Positions 20,718 to 30,869 of a stretch of 64,000 bases of DNA are shown here, in pieces (the first letter of the stretch is position 1; each line of letters begins with the position of its first letter). The notes beneath the pieces were generated by a model. The model was not told the DNA's origin and ran no database searches. It saw only the letters and a program-made list of their open reading frames with translations. The position numbers and the translations under genes were made by a program. This DNA is from Zasmidium citrigriseum (taxonomy: Eukaryota > Ascomycota > Dothideomycetes > Mycosphaerellales > Mycosphaerellaceae), in NCBI GenBank assembly GCA_002786025.1, contig NHNW01000042.1:124001-188000 (forward strand), in the 5' to 3' direction.

Positions 20718-21959
20718 GTGAAAAGTCGCGGCTGTTTGGAAAGTGCCACTCCTAAGGAAGCAACGCGGCAGCAGCTTCTAGAACTGTTGGCAACATTCAT
20801 TCACTTGCCGGGTCGAGCCGTCCCAAGAAGGTTCGCTAGCGTAGCTTGGCGGCGTCTTCTTGAAAAGAGGCTTGCCGCGCTGCAAACTGTCTTCTTCTCG
20901 CTCACTAGGCCGCCAACAGTTCCTCTGGACAAGGGTGTCGCGATGTTCGGTAAGGTGGTCGCGGACCTAGCTGAGCTGCTTGGATGGCGGGCTGGATACC
21001 CTCCTCCATTGGCATCAACCTACGTCTCTTGCCGAGACGCCACCGACATCTCACAAGCTCCACCCTCATCATCGTCAAAATCGAACCATTCGGTCAACTC
21101 AGCCGATACCCAAAACGAGTCGAGACCAGCTCTTGACGACACCGCAAAGGAAGCTTCACCCTTGCCGCCACAGGCACCATCCGTCTTCCCTTTCCTCGAT
21201 CTCCCACCCGAACTCCGCAACATCGTCTACGACCTCTCCGGCCACCTCGAAATCTACCAATGTCGCCGCTGCACCGCTGCAGCCTATAAGTACGACCGCT
21301 GGGAGTGGGTGCTTGCTCCGAGCTGGCGGAAGAAGGATGCGAGGTGTTGGGTGCACGTCATGTGCTGCAGTGTCGGCAAAGCACCGCTTGAGGATGTGCC
21401 TCGGACGATGGACGCGAAGATCCAGGTCAATAACGCCTCGAAGTATCCTATCAACCACGGACGTTTCCTTGGCTGCTCGCCCTTGCACAGCAATGAAGAG
21501 CATCGGGTGACGGTCGCGCAGCCGGAGATCACGAAGGTTTCGAAGATGTTTCGACAGGATACGCTATCGATGTTCTATGGCGGACGTCAGTTCTATTTCA
21601 CTTGCTTCGAGGATGTGAAGGATGAAGGCGCCACCATACTGCGATGGCTCAAGACTATCGGCCCCTCGAATGCTGCACTGCTGCGAGATCTCGCCATCGT
21701 GTACAGTCGCAAGCAGGACGTCAAGTACTTGAACAAGAAGCTGATGCCGGAGCTGAGGAAAGTGGGTGTGCGGGTTGATTCGAATGTGGTGAAGCTGGTG
21801 CGTTTGCTGCATCCTTTCTGTCGCTGTGGAAGATGCGTGCTTGCTTCGTTGATTGAGGCGGACCCTGTGGTGGATGAAGAGGTCGAGAAGAAGGAGGAAG
21901 ATGAACAAGAGCAGGATGACGGTTCGAGTTCTGACGATTGGCCTGAAGATGTCTTCTGA
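20718..21959 (+). CDS. F-box-like / DUF7730-type fungal protein 3
   Basis: Frame of 413 residues. The family motif FLDLPPELRNIVYDLSGHLE lies far inside, near residue 158, after a Ser/Thr-rich low-complexity linker. It is followed by a KVSKMFRQDTLSMFYGGRQFYF segment, the expected second motif. Four Cys in CRRCTAAAY and in FCRCGRCV might bind metal. The C-terminus is strongly acidic (EEVEKKEEDEQEQDD). The first 75 residues (up to the Met at 20943) do not resemble the family, so a later start is possible. Confidence 0.65.
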   Translation: MKSRGCLESATPKEATRQQLLELLATFIHLPGRAVPRRFASVAWRRLLEKRLAALQTVFFSLTRPPTVPLDKGVAMFGKVVADLAELLGWRAGYPPPLASTYVSCRDATDISQAPPSSSSKSNHSVNSADTQNESRPALDDTAKEASPLPPQAPSVFPFLDLPPELRNIVYDLSGHLEIYQCRRCTAAAYKYDRWEWVLAPSWRKKDARCWVHVMCCSVGKAPLEDVPRTMDAKIQVNNASKYPINHGRFLGCSPLHSNEEHRVTVAQPEITKVSKMFRQDTLSMFYGGRQFYFTCFEDVKDEGATILRWLKTIGPSNAALLRDLAIVYSRKQDVKYLNKKLMPELRKVGVRVDSNVVKLVRLLHPFCRCGRCVLASLIEADPVVDEEVEKKEEDEQEQDDGSSSDDWPEDVF

Positions 21960-22720
21960 GTTTGAGAGGTTGTTTCAGGAGTTGATGCACAGCGGCAAGG
22001 AAGACGGTTCTGGATATGGAGAGATGAAGTCGATAGATTTCTCGCTACTCCTTTGTCAATCTCCGTCTACTTATCAGTATGATGATCTCGGTGGTCATTG
22101 CGAGTTTCAAGACAGACGTACTCATTGAACTGGCCCCCAAATCTGCACGCATGCCTCAGGCGATCTAGAAAGGCTGTGCTCCACCCTCATATTTGCCTGC
22201 TGGTGCCTACCGCTATCGATATCAGCCGCTCAGATCATCCTCGGTCTTGTCGACTTGCCTGTTCTGGTCCAAATTCTGCAGCTTCTTGAACAATACTGTC
22301 GCACTCCATTTCCCAATCATCTGCAAAGACGTTTTTTTTTCGATCTTAATCCCCTGAATGACAGCCTATGAACACAATGGAGTAAGGAGAACCAACTGGA
22401 GACGAAGAGAAGAATGAAAGCTGGAGTGTGAAGCGAAAAGCAAGAGATAGTGAAGTGTCAAGAAAAAGCTCACCTCTTCCTAGTCAGCACTCACGCCAAT
22501 TCACTGCCGCGGGCGTCACTGCCTCATGTGACGTCGCGACGCACATTAACACATGTCGCTGTTGACTAGAGGCCCGTGCGCCCAGTTCTTGACATCCTTC
22601 CTGCCGAGCACCATATCCCAACACTTTCACACTCGAGCAAGACCACATCCTCGACCGGAACCGCTACAGCTCTTTGGAAAGCGCCAACCAATACCACCCA
22701 CACCTCCACCATCCATCAGG
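21960..22720. other. Intergenic region
   Basis: About 760 bases between the third F-box-like gene and the second RBR gene. A poly-T run lies at 22331. I see no gene, RNA or repeat. Confidence 0.4.
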
Positions 22721-23529
22721 ATGGCACGCCCGACGAAGAAGCGTAAGACCACCTCGGCGTCCAAGTACCTCTGCATTGCATGCGACAAAGAAAGGGCAGA
22801 AACGGCATTTCCAGACTACAATCCCTCTCCGGATTGTGAAGGCCATCTCATCAACACTTGCAAGGACTGCTTGAAGGCCTGGGCCAACGCACAGATCGAG
22901 GGGTCGCTCTTTGTGACGGGTGGTGAAGATGGCAAGGTGTTTGGCATCAAATGTCCACAATGCCCGGCCATTATGAGAAGTGTCAACATCCAGCTCGCCA
23001 CCACGAAGAAGCCTTACGCGCAGTTCGAGGAGGTGGAGCGGAAGCATATTGCCGAAAACACCCCTGGCTGGCGCTGGTGTCTTGCCCCTGACTGTAGAGC
23101 TGGTCAGGTTCATCAGAAGAAGACTGCTGTCGGTCCAAAGTCCAAGGCGTTGACGGGGCTGTTGGGCTCTAAGGTCACAGCAGATATTTGCACTTGCAAC
23201 GAGTGCGGTTCGAAGGCTTGTGTCCCGTGTGACCGGCCGTGGCACGAGGGCGAGACTTGCGCTGAGTACCAAGCGCGGATCAAGGATCGGGTCGAGGAAG
23301 AAGACAAGTCGCTGCGCGAGATTGAGAAGGTGACCAAGAAATGCCCAAATTGCAAGCATGACATCCAGAAGGACGGGGGCTGCACGCACATGTCTTGTAA
23401 GTTGAACAGATCCAGGACCACAAGAAGCATTGCTGACTGCTATTAGGCCGGTGTGGCGCATCATTTTGCTGGAACTGCGCGTCGACGAAGTGCCAATGCT
23501 ATCCACAGGCTCGGGAGGAGGGTTGGTAG
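22721..23529 (+). CDS. Small RBR-type E3 ubiquitin ligase-like protein
   Basis: Two exons, 22721-23396 and 23447-23529, with a 50-bp intron that splits the last Cys codon of the exon; 252 residues. The start ATG (CAGGATGGCACG) is preceded by CT/CA-rich leader. RING1-like part: LCIACDKE, then HLINTCKDCLKAW, then KCPQCPAIM. Middle IBR-like part: WRWCLAPDCRAGQ and CTCNECGSKACVPCDRPWH. RING2: KKCPNCKHDIQKDGGCTHMSC, then CGASFCWNCA, ending CQCY. The Cys of GGCTHM is the expected catalytic residue. At 252 residues it is little more than the RBR module itself. It is not closely similar to the RBR gene at 1436. Confidence 0.82.
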
Positions 23530-24507
23530 GGATTGGGAGTCGATCAACTGATACACACAGCTCCTGGAGAAGACTCATCTCGTGCCAGCGCTCCAGACTT
23601 CGCAGGCCTTGAGCCCAGACGGGAGGCAATTGAGAAATGAAGGTATCAGGCCAGAATCGGATGGCGAAAGAATGAGCCCTTAGCAGAGGTGAAACCCTAC
23701 ATGAAACTATGCATCCCTGAATGGCGACCAAGCCCTCTGAGAATACAATGTGGTCGGTGAACTTACAATTCCTTCCAGGCGTTCTCATGGTTGAACATTG
23801 CTGCATCATGGCACCTTCTCAACGATGGCCCTTCCTTTCTGCCACCACAATCATTCTTCAGCACTCCCGCGCCGAATTGGTTGTGCTCGATCGGCATTAC
23901 CGTTGCGGGCAATGCCATCCCGCGACCAGGTGGCATGGACCCAAGCCATGTCATCATCTGAATCAGCGAGTTCGTGCATACCCCCAGCAGATGCGTGCAA
24001 TGCAGTCTTACGCACGTATAAACCGAGAGGCTCGATAGAAGTGAAAGGGAAGTGAAGTCAAGGAAGGAGAGTTCGAACTTCGCAGTCACCGATATCCGTT
24101 CCGCGACCCTTGGCATTCACTCCACACCTTCCCCACGCTAGCACGCACGGCTCATCGAGCAGTCCAGGCGCGTGCGGGGACGACCTCATCTCTCGGCGTT
24201 GTCTCGCCCATTGGCCTTGCAGCGACGTCGACCGATGGGGCAGCGGAACAAAGATGGCTGGCCATCACCGCGGTCTGCTGATGCCGGGCGAGCATACTAA
24301 TAAAACCTCACGGGCTCCCCGAGCTGCAAGGTCTGTTTATCTCCCTGTTCCTGGTCTCCATTCCTCACTTCCCCGTCTACTGGTATACTCGCTCTTACTC
24401 GGGTTGGATGCTCTCGTCATAGAGCTCTTGGAGGTGTATAAAGAGGTGGATTGTATACTACGTTGATAAGAGAATACACAAGACATACACCGAACGATCC
24501 GCCCACG
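23530..24507. other. Intergenic region
   Basis: Nearly 1 kb without a supported gene. The last ~120 bases have TATA-like and short AT-rich stretches (GTATACTACG, TATAAAGAGG) suitable for the promoter of the CoA ligase. Confidence 0.4.
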
Positions 24508-26376
24508 ATGCCTTTCGTCTCGCCATCATGGGTGCCCTCCCTTCCCGAGATCCCCGATTCGATCTCCCTCGAGCGCTTTATGTTCGACGAGCACTATGGC
24601 CGCCATCCTCTGGGATACTCTCGCCCGCCCTTCAGCTGCGCCCTCACAGGCCGCCAATATAGCGCCCTTGAGATGAAAGAGCGTGTAGATTACCTCTCGA
24701 GAGCTTTGTGCGAAGAGTTCGGCTTCAAGCCCAATGAAGGCTCCGAATGGGACAAAGTTGTAGGCGTCTTCAGCTTGAACACTGTCGATTACTTGACGCT
24801 GGCCTGGGCAGTGCATAGAATAGGAGGAATTCTGACTTGTGTCAACGCGGCGTACAATGCATCGGAGCTGGAATATCAAATGAACGATTCTGGGGCCAAG
24901 GCGATCTTCACTTGTCTGCCTCTGCTGCAGACTTGCAAGGATGGTGTGAAGAAGAGCAAGATGCCGAATGAGAAGATCTATCTTCTGCCTTTGCCGGAGG
25001 CTGTAACGCCGGGGATGAAGAATCAGGGGCACAAGACGATTGATGATCTGGTGAAGATGGGGGAGAAGTTGGACAAGGTACCTCCTTCAGATGACAGCTG
25101 GAGCAAGGGGGAGGGAAAGAGGAGATGTGCGTTTTTGTGCTACAGCTCTGGAACGTCAGGCCTTCCAAAGGGCGTGATGATCTCGCACTACAACGTATGA
25201 AGCTTTACAGAGAAGAAGAGACCAGAGGACTAACAAATTGCAGGTCATAGCCAACACAATCCAACTTGTCACCCACGAGCAGCCAGAACGCGACCGCCTC
25301 CAACAGGAAACAGACAACATAAACTACACCGAAACCTCTCTCGGACTACTCCCGATGTCCCACATCTACGGTCTTGTCGTCATCTCCCACTTAGGTCCCT
25401 ACCGCGGCGACGGCGTGGTTGTACTCCCCAAGTACGACTTCAAGTGGCTCCTCCAGGCGATCCAGGACTACAAGATTAACATGTTGTATCTTGTACCACC
25501 CATGATCATCCATCTCACCAAAGCGAAAGATATCTGCGCGCAGTATGACCTCTCCAGCGTACGAGCCGCTTTCACTGGTGCTGCGCCGCTGGGACAGGAG
25601 ACCGCGGATGATCTTGCACAGCTGTTCCCCAAATGGGCCATTCAGCAGGGCTATGGCTTGACTGAGACCGCGACAGTGGTGTGTGCGACCTCGCCGTCGG
25701 ATGTCTGGTTCGGAAGCTCTGGCTCGATTTTGCCGGGCATCACATGTCGGATCGTGACGGTTGAGGGGAACGAGATTACTGGATACAATCAGCCTGGAGA
25801 GCTTTGGGTCAAGTCTCCTGCCGTGGTGCTGGGATATCTGAATAACGACAAAGCGAACAAGGAGACATTTATCGATGAGAAAGATGGAAGGTACATGCGA
25901 ACGGGCGACGAAGCAGTCATTGCGAAGAGCCCCAAGGGCCACGAACATATCTTCATCGTCGATCGAATCAAGGAATTGATCAAGGTGAAAGGCATGCAAG
26001 TGGCACCAGCCGGTAAGTCCCAGCATCAACCCAAATCAATCATAAATCGCCAGCTAACATGCTTCCAGAACTCGAATCCCACCTCCTGACCCACCCCTCC
26101 GTCAACGACTGCGTCGTCATCGGCGTCCCCTCCGATCGCGAAGGCGAAGTGCCCAAAGCCTTCGTCGTCAAAAACGCCGGCGTCAAGGAATCCGACGACG
26201 AACTGCGAAAGTCGATCGAGAAGTTCGTATCGGATCAGAAGAGCAATCACAAGTGGTTGCGCGGTGGGGTGGAGTTCATTGATGCGGTGCCTAAGAGTCC
26301 GAGTGGGAAGATCTTAAGACGGCTGATGAGGGACAAGGAGAAGGAGAAGATGAGGAAGCAAGGTGCGAAGTTGTAA
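24508..26376 (+). CDS. Peroxisomal acyl-/4-coumarate-CoA ligase-like AMP-binding enzyme
   Basis: Three exons: 24508-25194, 25244-26012, 26069-26376; introns are 49 and 56 bp; 587 residues, normal for the 4CL/luciferase branch of adenylate-forming enzymes. Motifs: YSSGTSGLPKGVM (ATP P-loop, ~residue 215), YGLTET, GELWVKSPAVVLGYL, YMRTGDEAV, DRIKELIKVKG hinge, and PKSPSGKILRR with the catalytic Lys. The enzyme would activate a carboxylic acid with ATP and join it to CoA. The C-terminus QGAKL is a PTS1 signal (S/A-K-L), so it should be imported into peroxisomes, as are fungal ligases for side-chain or aromatic acids. The real substrate is unknown. It lies next to an SDR and a 2OG oxygenase. Confidence 0.9.
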
Positions 26377-26961
26377 GATGGGGGATGGGCCACGTGGAGA
26401 CTTCTTTCAGCTGAAGGCTTGGGTGTAGATCTGTTATTTGTTCAGCTGAATGCTGCGATGTGGATCTGGCATGTTCGAACTTCGAAGCGAGGGCGTGATT
26501 TGTCTTGTCTTTTCATGTGCCATTACCAATTGTATAGCCACTATTCAACGTTTCGCTCGGCCCGAAATCACGTCTTCTTTCACGTCGTAAGTTTGTCAGC
26601 CATAGGACAACTGAAAGAGACGGAGGAATACCGCCGCCGTCTGCGTTCGAAAGGCTGGCCTGGGTGCGAAGAGTTCGGGTTGGTTTGTTATGCAGGTACA
26701 GAGACCACATGCCGAGTTGGGATAGCTGGTCCACTGCCAAGGCTCGAACAATCTATATCGATGTCGCGCGACTGCGAAGAGGTTTTGTAAGCCATGGAGT
26801 GGCGTTTAGGGTCGTTGTGATGGAGAGGCTCGTTCGCAGAGATATAAAGGGTGGTGAGGTTGTTGAGAAGAGGAGCAGAACATCCAACGAGCAGTCAACC
26901 ATCTGAAGCACATCCAACCAACTTCTCGAACCCACACCACGCAAAAACAATAACATCGAAG
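26377..26961. other. Intergenic region upstream of SDR gene
   Basis: About 585 bases. A GATATAAAGG TATA-like box at 26839-26848 lies about 120 bp before the SDR start. Nothing else is seen. Confidence 0.4.
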
Positions 26962-27765
26962 ATGTCTTCCTGGCTCGTCACCGGCGCTTCTCGTGGTTTA
27001 GGCTACGGCTGGATCACCCACCTCGCCGCTGATTCCAGCAACACTGTCATCGCGGTGGTCCGCAACAAAAAGGCCACCGAGGACCGCCTGGCCAAAGATG
27101 GAGTCAAGAACGTCTCAGTCCTTTCCGCCGATATCACAGATTTCCCAGCACTCCAGAAAGTGGCCGGTGAAGTAGATTCGATCACAGGCGGAGGCCTGGA
27201 TTACCTGATCCACAACGCGGCGCAGGTCAGTGAGAGGAGCGCCTGGAAGACGGTCGTGGACAATACGCAAGAGGACCTCGTAGAGGATTTGAACGACACG
27301 TTTCAGGCGAATGTCATCGGCACGGCGAACGTGATCAATGCCTTCCTGCCCTTGGTCAAGAACAGCAGCGTGAAGAAGGTCATTGTCACCAGCACCGGAA
27401 TGGCGGACATCGACCTGATCAATCGCTTCGGCGTCGCTGTTGCCACAGCGTATACCGTCTCCAAAGCAGCCACAAATGCCCTGGTGGCCAAGTACAACGC
27501 CGCCCTGGGGAAGAAGGAAGGCATCTTGTTCTTTTCGATGAGTCCTGGATTCGTGGATACGAGGGAGGGCAAGCCGATAAGTGAGGAGGAGATGAAAGCA
27601 TTTCAGGAAATGGGAGCGCAGTTCGCGGAGTATGCGCCACATTTCAAGGGCATGATTACGCCGGAGGAGAGTGTCAAATACCAACTGCAGGTGATCGAGA
27701 AGGCCACGGTGGACACGTATGGAGGGGCTTTTGTGAGCCATTTGGGTAACCAGCAGTGGTTGTAG
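26962..27765 (+). CDS. Short-chain dehydrogenase/reductase (SDR), sniffer/CsgA-like
   Basis: Intronless, 267 residues. N-terminal cofactor site TGASRGLGYG (TGxxxGxG), NAA in HNAAQVS, catalytic Ser in VIVTSTGMA, and catalytic Tyr-Lys in AYTVSKAATN (YxxxK). The size and the GFVDT segment after the active site fit classical SDRs of the small sniffer/carbonyl-reductase type that use NAD(P)H. An in-frame extension upstream to 26851 exists but the ATG at 26962 places the dinucleotide fold directly at the N-terminus as in relatives. It is encoded next to the CoA ligase (same strand) and tail to tail with the oxygenase, only 21 bp away. Confidence 0.88.
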   Translation: MSSWLVTGASRGLGYGWITHLAADSSNTVIAVVRNKKATEDRLAKDGVKNVSVLSADITDFPALQKVAGEVDSITGGGLDYLIHNAAQVSERSAWKTVVDNTQEDLVEDLNDTFQANVIGTANVINAFLPLVKNSSVKKVIVTSTGMADIDLINRFGVAVATAYTVSKAATNALVAKYNAALGKKEGILFFSMSPGFVDTREGKPISEEEMKAFQEMGAQFAEYAPHFKGMITPEESVKYQLQVIEKATVDTYGGAFVSHLGNQQWL

Positions 27766-27786
27766 AGTAGTAATAGACTTGGAGCA

Positions 27787-29029
27787 TCAATCGTCTGCTG
27801 TGTAGTAATCGACGACTTGTTGACCATAATGTTTCAGTGCGACGTCTTTGTGGCTTCTGATCCATTTGCGGAGTTGGCTTTCTCCTAGGCTGTCCCAACG
27901 TGGATCGAGGAAGGATTGGGTATCATCGTTCTCTCGGTCAGCTTCCCTTCGCATGCGTCGCACTGACTCTGGGACGTAGCTTCGCACTTCGGATACAGAC
28001 ATGTCTAATGGCAGTCCCTAGATGATATAAGCATTTGGTTGTGGACATGAGATTCTCCTGACCTGCCTGGAAGAAGGGTATCGAGTATCTAACATTGCTG
28101 TCTGGACCTGGTGCTATCACTCGATGGATCGTAGCTTTCACAGCCCCTTCCGTAGCAGCATCGAAAGCATTGCCAAAGTTCACGACGAAGCTGCCATGGA
28201 TCGGTTTCACAGGTAGCCATTTGCCTGATGAGGACAATACCTCTAATCCTGGCTCGTCGCCGACTTGATATAGAAAGGTAAGCCATCCAGAAGAATCCTT
28301 ATGTGCGCCAACCCCTTGACCACCATCCTCTGCATCTGAAGGAGGATATCTCAAAAGTTTGATGCGGTGCTGCGGTGGCAAAAACGTTCTTTGGCTGCCG
28401 TTCGTTTTGGCTGCTTCATTTTGCCTGCCGAAAAAGTGGTCAAACGTTCCTCCCGGGATTCCAAATGCTTCTTCGACTAGATGGACGAAGCGATACGATA
28501 GCTCCTGAACGGAGTCATGATAATCAGTGAATGCCTTTCGAAACCCTGGGACGAGATCTTCAGGTGGAAACTGATTAGGACCCCGCAATCTCCAATACAG
28601 TTTGCTGAAGTCACGTTCGTAGACGTTTGATGGTTCCACCGAGCCGTTGGGAAGAGCTTTGTGTCCTGAGAGGCCATTTGTCGATTGGGAGCGGCCATCG
28701 TCAACATCTCGGTAGACTACAGGCAGTTCTGTCCCCATGTCGAATTGCTCCCTCAGATCCGGCTTGCCGATGGTTCTCTCCTCTGCAAACCCGCTGTAGC
28801 CGAGGAAGTGTGGGCTGTTCATCTTGCTCATCTGTGCCTTCTCCTCATCTGGCAAGGCAAACAGAGCCGGCAGTAGATCCGTGAGGCTGTTGATGGTTGT
28901 CTGGTCCACGCCATGGTTCGTGATGTACAGAAAGCCTACATCGAAGAGAGCAGCTTTCAGGTGAGTCAACAATACCGGTTTCATGGATGGGTCAGACGCC
29001 CACGAAAGATTGAGGATGGGAATCGACAT
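27787..29029 (-). CDS. 2-oxoglutarate/Fe(II)-dependent dioxygenase, isopenicillin N synthase-like
   Basis: Two exons on the minus strand, 29029-28067 and 28017-27787 in the preferred model, giving 397 residues. The N-terminal DIOX_N part contains FDVGFLYITNHGVD. The double-stranded beta-helix core has the iron ligands H-x-D (GAHKDSSG) and the distal His in KATIHRVIA, followed by the 2OG-binding R-x-S in RYSIPFFQ. These residues are all intact, so the enzyme should be active; the substrate is unknown. The preferred 49-bp intron starts with GC (CAG|GCAGGT) and gives the usual family reading IPFFQG; a GT-AG alternative of 58 bp from the same region would give FFQADMS. Such enzymes hydroxylate or desaturate small molecules in the cytosol. 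Confidence 0.85.
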
Positions 29030-29731
29030 GCTGTATGTTCAATGAGGTTGTAACGAATTGAGAGTATGATTTTACTGTGAGGAACGAAGAGTAGTAATGC
29101 AGTGGAGACTGTACATGGAGCTTAGGACTCGTGGCTTGCGTGATCGGTTGCGGCACGGCTCTTTCGGCGTCCAGCCAATTTACCAGCATCGTCGGAGAGC
29201 CAACGACGTCTGGCAGGCGTTGTTGCTCTCACGCTCGGTGTGCCTGGGGCTCGACCGGGTGAAATGAGGTGAGGTCACAACAGAGCGGCCCCCGGAGCGT
29301 ATCTCAGATGCTTGCTCGGACCCAGATTGAGATCTGCCGTAGTGAAACTGGCTTGCTAGACGCGTGGAGGCGAGGAAGCGGCGCGCTTTGGTATATGTGA
29401 AGTTTGTATATGCGAAACAGATCTTCTGCTTAAGACGTTGGAGTTTGCAAGACCCAAATTGACCAACACTTTTGGCACGGCGTCTTTGAAGACCCTTGTC
29501 ACATTTAAGGTTCGCGGGCTCCTTCCGTCATAGCTCGTGACGCTGGTCGCGGGGTCAAGCTCACTTTACTCAGGCAGCCAACAACTCGACTCACCTCCGA
29601 CAACAACAACAACATCGCCAACGCCTTGCCTTGCCAGTGCCAGCCAGCCACGCCTTCTGGACTGGACCGCACTGCAAGGCGCTCTGTAACTAATCTCTTC
29701 CTGTGAACAGACTCATCCCGCATCCGCAACC
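29030..29731. other. Divergent promoter region between oxygenase and atg3
   Basis: About 700 bases upstream of both genes. A CT/CAA-rich leader (29600 region) precedes atg3. No gene or repeat is supported. Confidence 0.4.
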
Positions 29732-30869
29732 ATGCAGAACCTCCTCCACACCATCATCGACCCGCTGAGGGACCGTTTCGCGCCGCTCAACCACAACTCC
29801 AACTTCCGCGCCACGGGCCAGCTCAGCCCAGAGGAGTTCCAAGCTGCCGGTGACTTCCTCGTCTCCAAGTTCCCAAGCTGGAAGTGGGAGGACGCCGCCA
29901 CCGCCAGCCAGCGCGTGCCATACTTCCCCGAGGGCAAGCAGTATCTCGTCACCCGCGGTGTGCCATGCCGCAAGCGCATCAAGGCCGAGGACTTCGCCGG
30001 CTCCGCTGATGGCGAGGACCAGCTCGTCCGCGACATGCTGAAAGAGACGGGAGCTGAAGTTGGTGGTGAAGATGACGGCTGGCTCAAGGCTGGTGGCAGT
30101 CGTGGCGACGAGGACAGCAAGCTTCTGAAGGACGTTAGAACCGTCGACGAGGACGGCAAGGTCGGTGACAAGGACGAAGAGGAGGAAGAGATCCCAGACA
30201 TGGATGACGAGGAGGACGATGAGGAGGCCATCATCCGCGACACCTCTGCTGGCAAGAAGGCTGGCGAGGACGGGTGAGTTTAATTCCACCTTCAAGCGCC
30301 TCACAGGCTGACATTTCTCCAGACTTCGCACCTACACCCTCTACATCACCTACACTCCCTACTACCGCACCCCACGCCTCTACCTCCTCGGCTACGACGC
30401 TGCCTCCAACCAGCCCCTCCCACCAATGAGCATGATGGAGGACATCATCGGCGACTACAAGGACAAGACCGTCACCCTCGAGGACTTCTACTTCACCAGC
30501 CCACCAATCAAGACCGCCTCCGTCCACCCATGCAAGCACGCCAGCGTCATGAAGGTGTTGCTCGATCGCGCCGATGCTGCACTCAAGCTGCGCACCGAGA
30601 AGATGAAGCAGGGCGAGACGCCATCGACTGCGGGTATGGAGGGACTCGTCGAGCAGACATCGACGCTCAACATCAAGGACAAAGATAAGTCGTCGCCATC
30701 GAAGAGCAAGGACAAGGAGGGCGAGGCCGACTGGGAGGTGCTGTCCTCGGACGGCTCTCAGGACGGCGACGCTCACGCCATCCGCGTCGATCAGTACCTG
30801 GTGGTGTTCCTGAAGTTCATGGCTTCGGTCACCCCAGGCATCGAGCACGACTTCACCATGGGAGTCTGA
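29732..30869 (+). CDS. atg3: Autophagy E2-like conjugating enzyme Atg3
   Basis: Two exons, 29732-30273 and 30323-30869, with a 49-bp intron; 362 residues. The N-terminus ([16 protein letters not shown]) is the amphipathic helix that senses membrane curvature. The E2 core has [38 protein letters not shown] and the catalytic HPCKHASVM with Cys about residue 251. A long acidic flexible region follows residue 90. WEVL near 318-321 is an Atg8-interacting motif in the position of yeast WEDL. The protein ends DFTMGV, the normal family end. Atg3 transfers Atg8 to phosphatidylethanolamine on the phagophore. The frame stays open for 44 codons after the TGA; see findings. Confidence 0.95.

Noticed and set aside
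22664..23809. 381-codon open frame on the minus strand
   Set aside because: It lies antisense to the RBR gene at 22721, whose zinc-ligand pattern and spliced RING2 are convincing; the antisense frame has no domain and is open because of G/C-rich codon bias.
29690..30331. 213-codon minus-strand frame antisense to atg3 exon 1
   Set aside because: Val/Leu-rich translation of the reverse of an acidic coding region; shadow of atg3.
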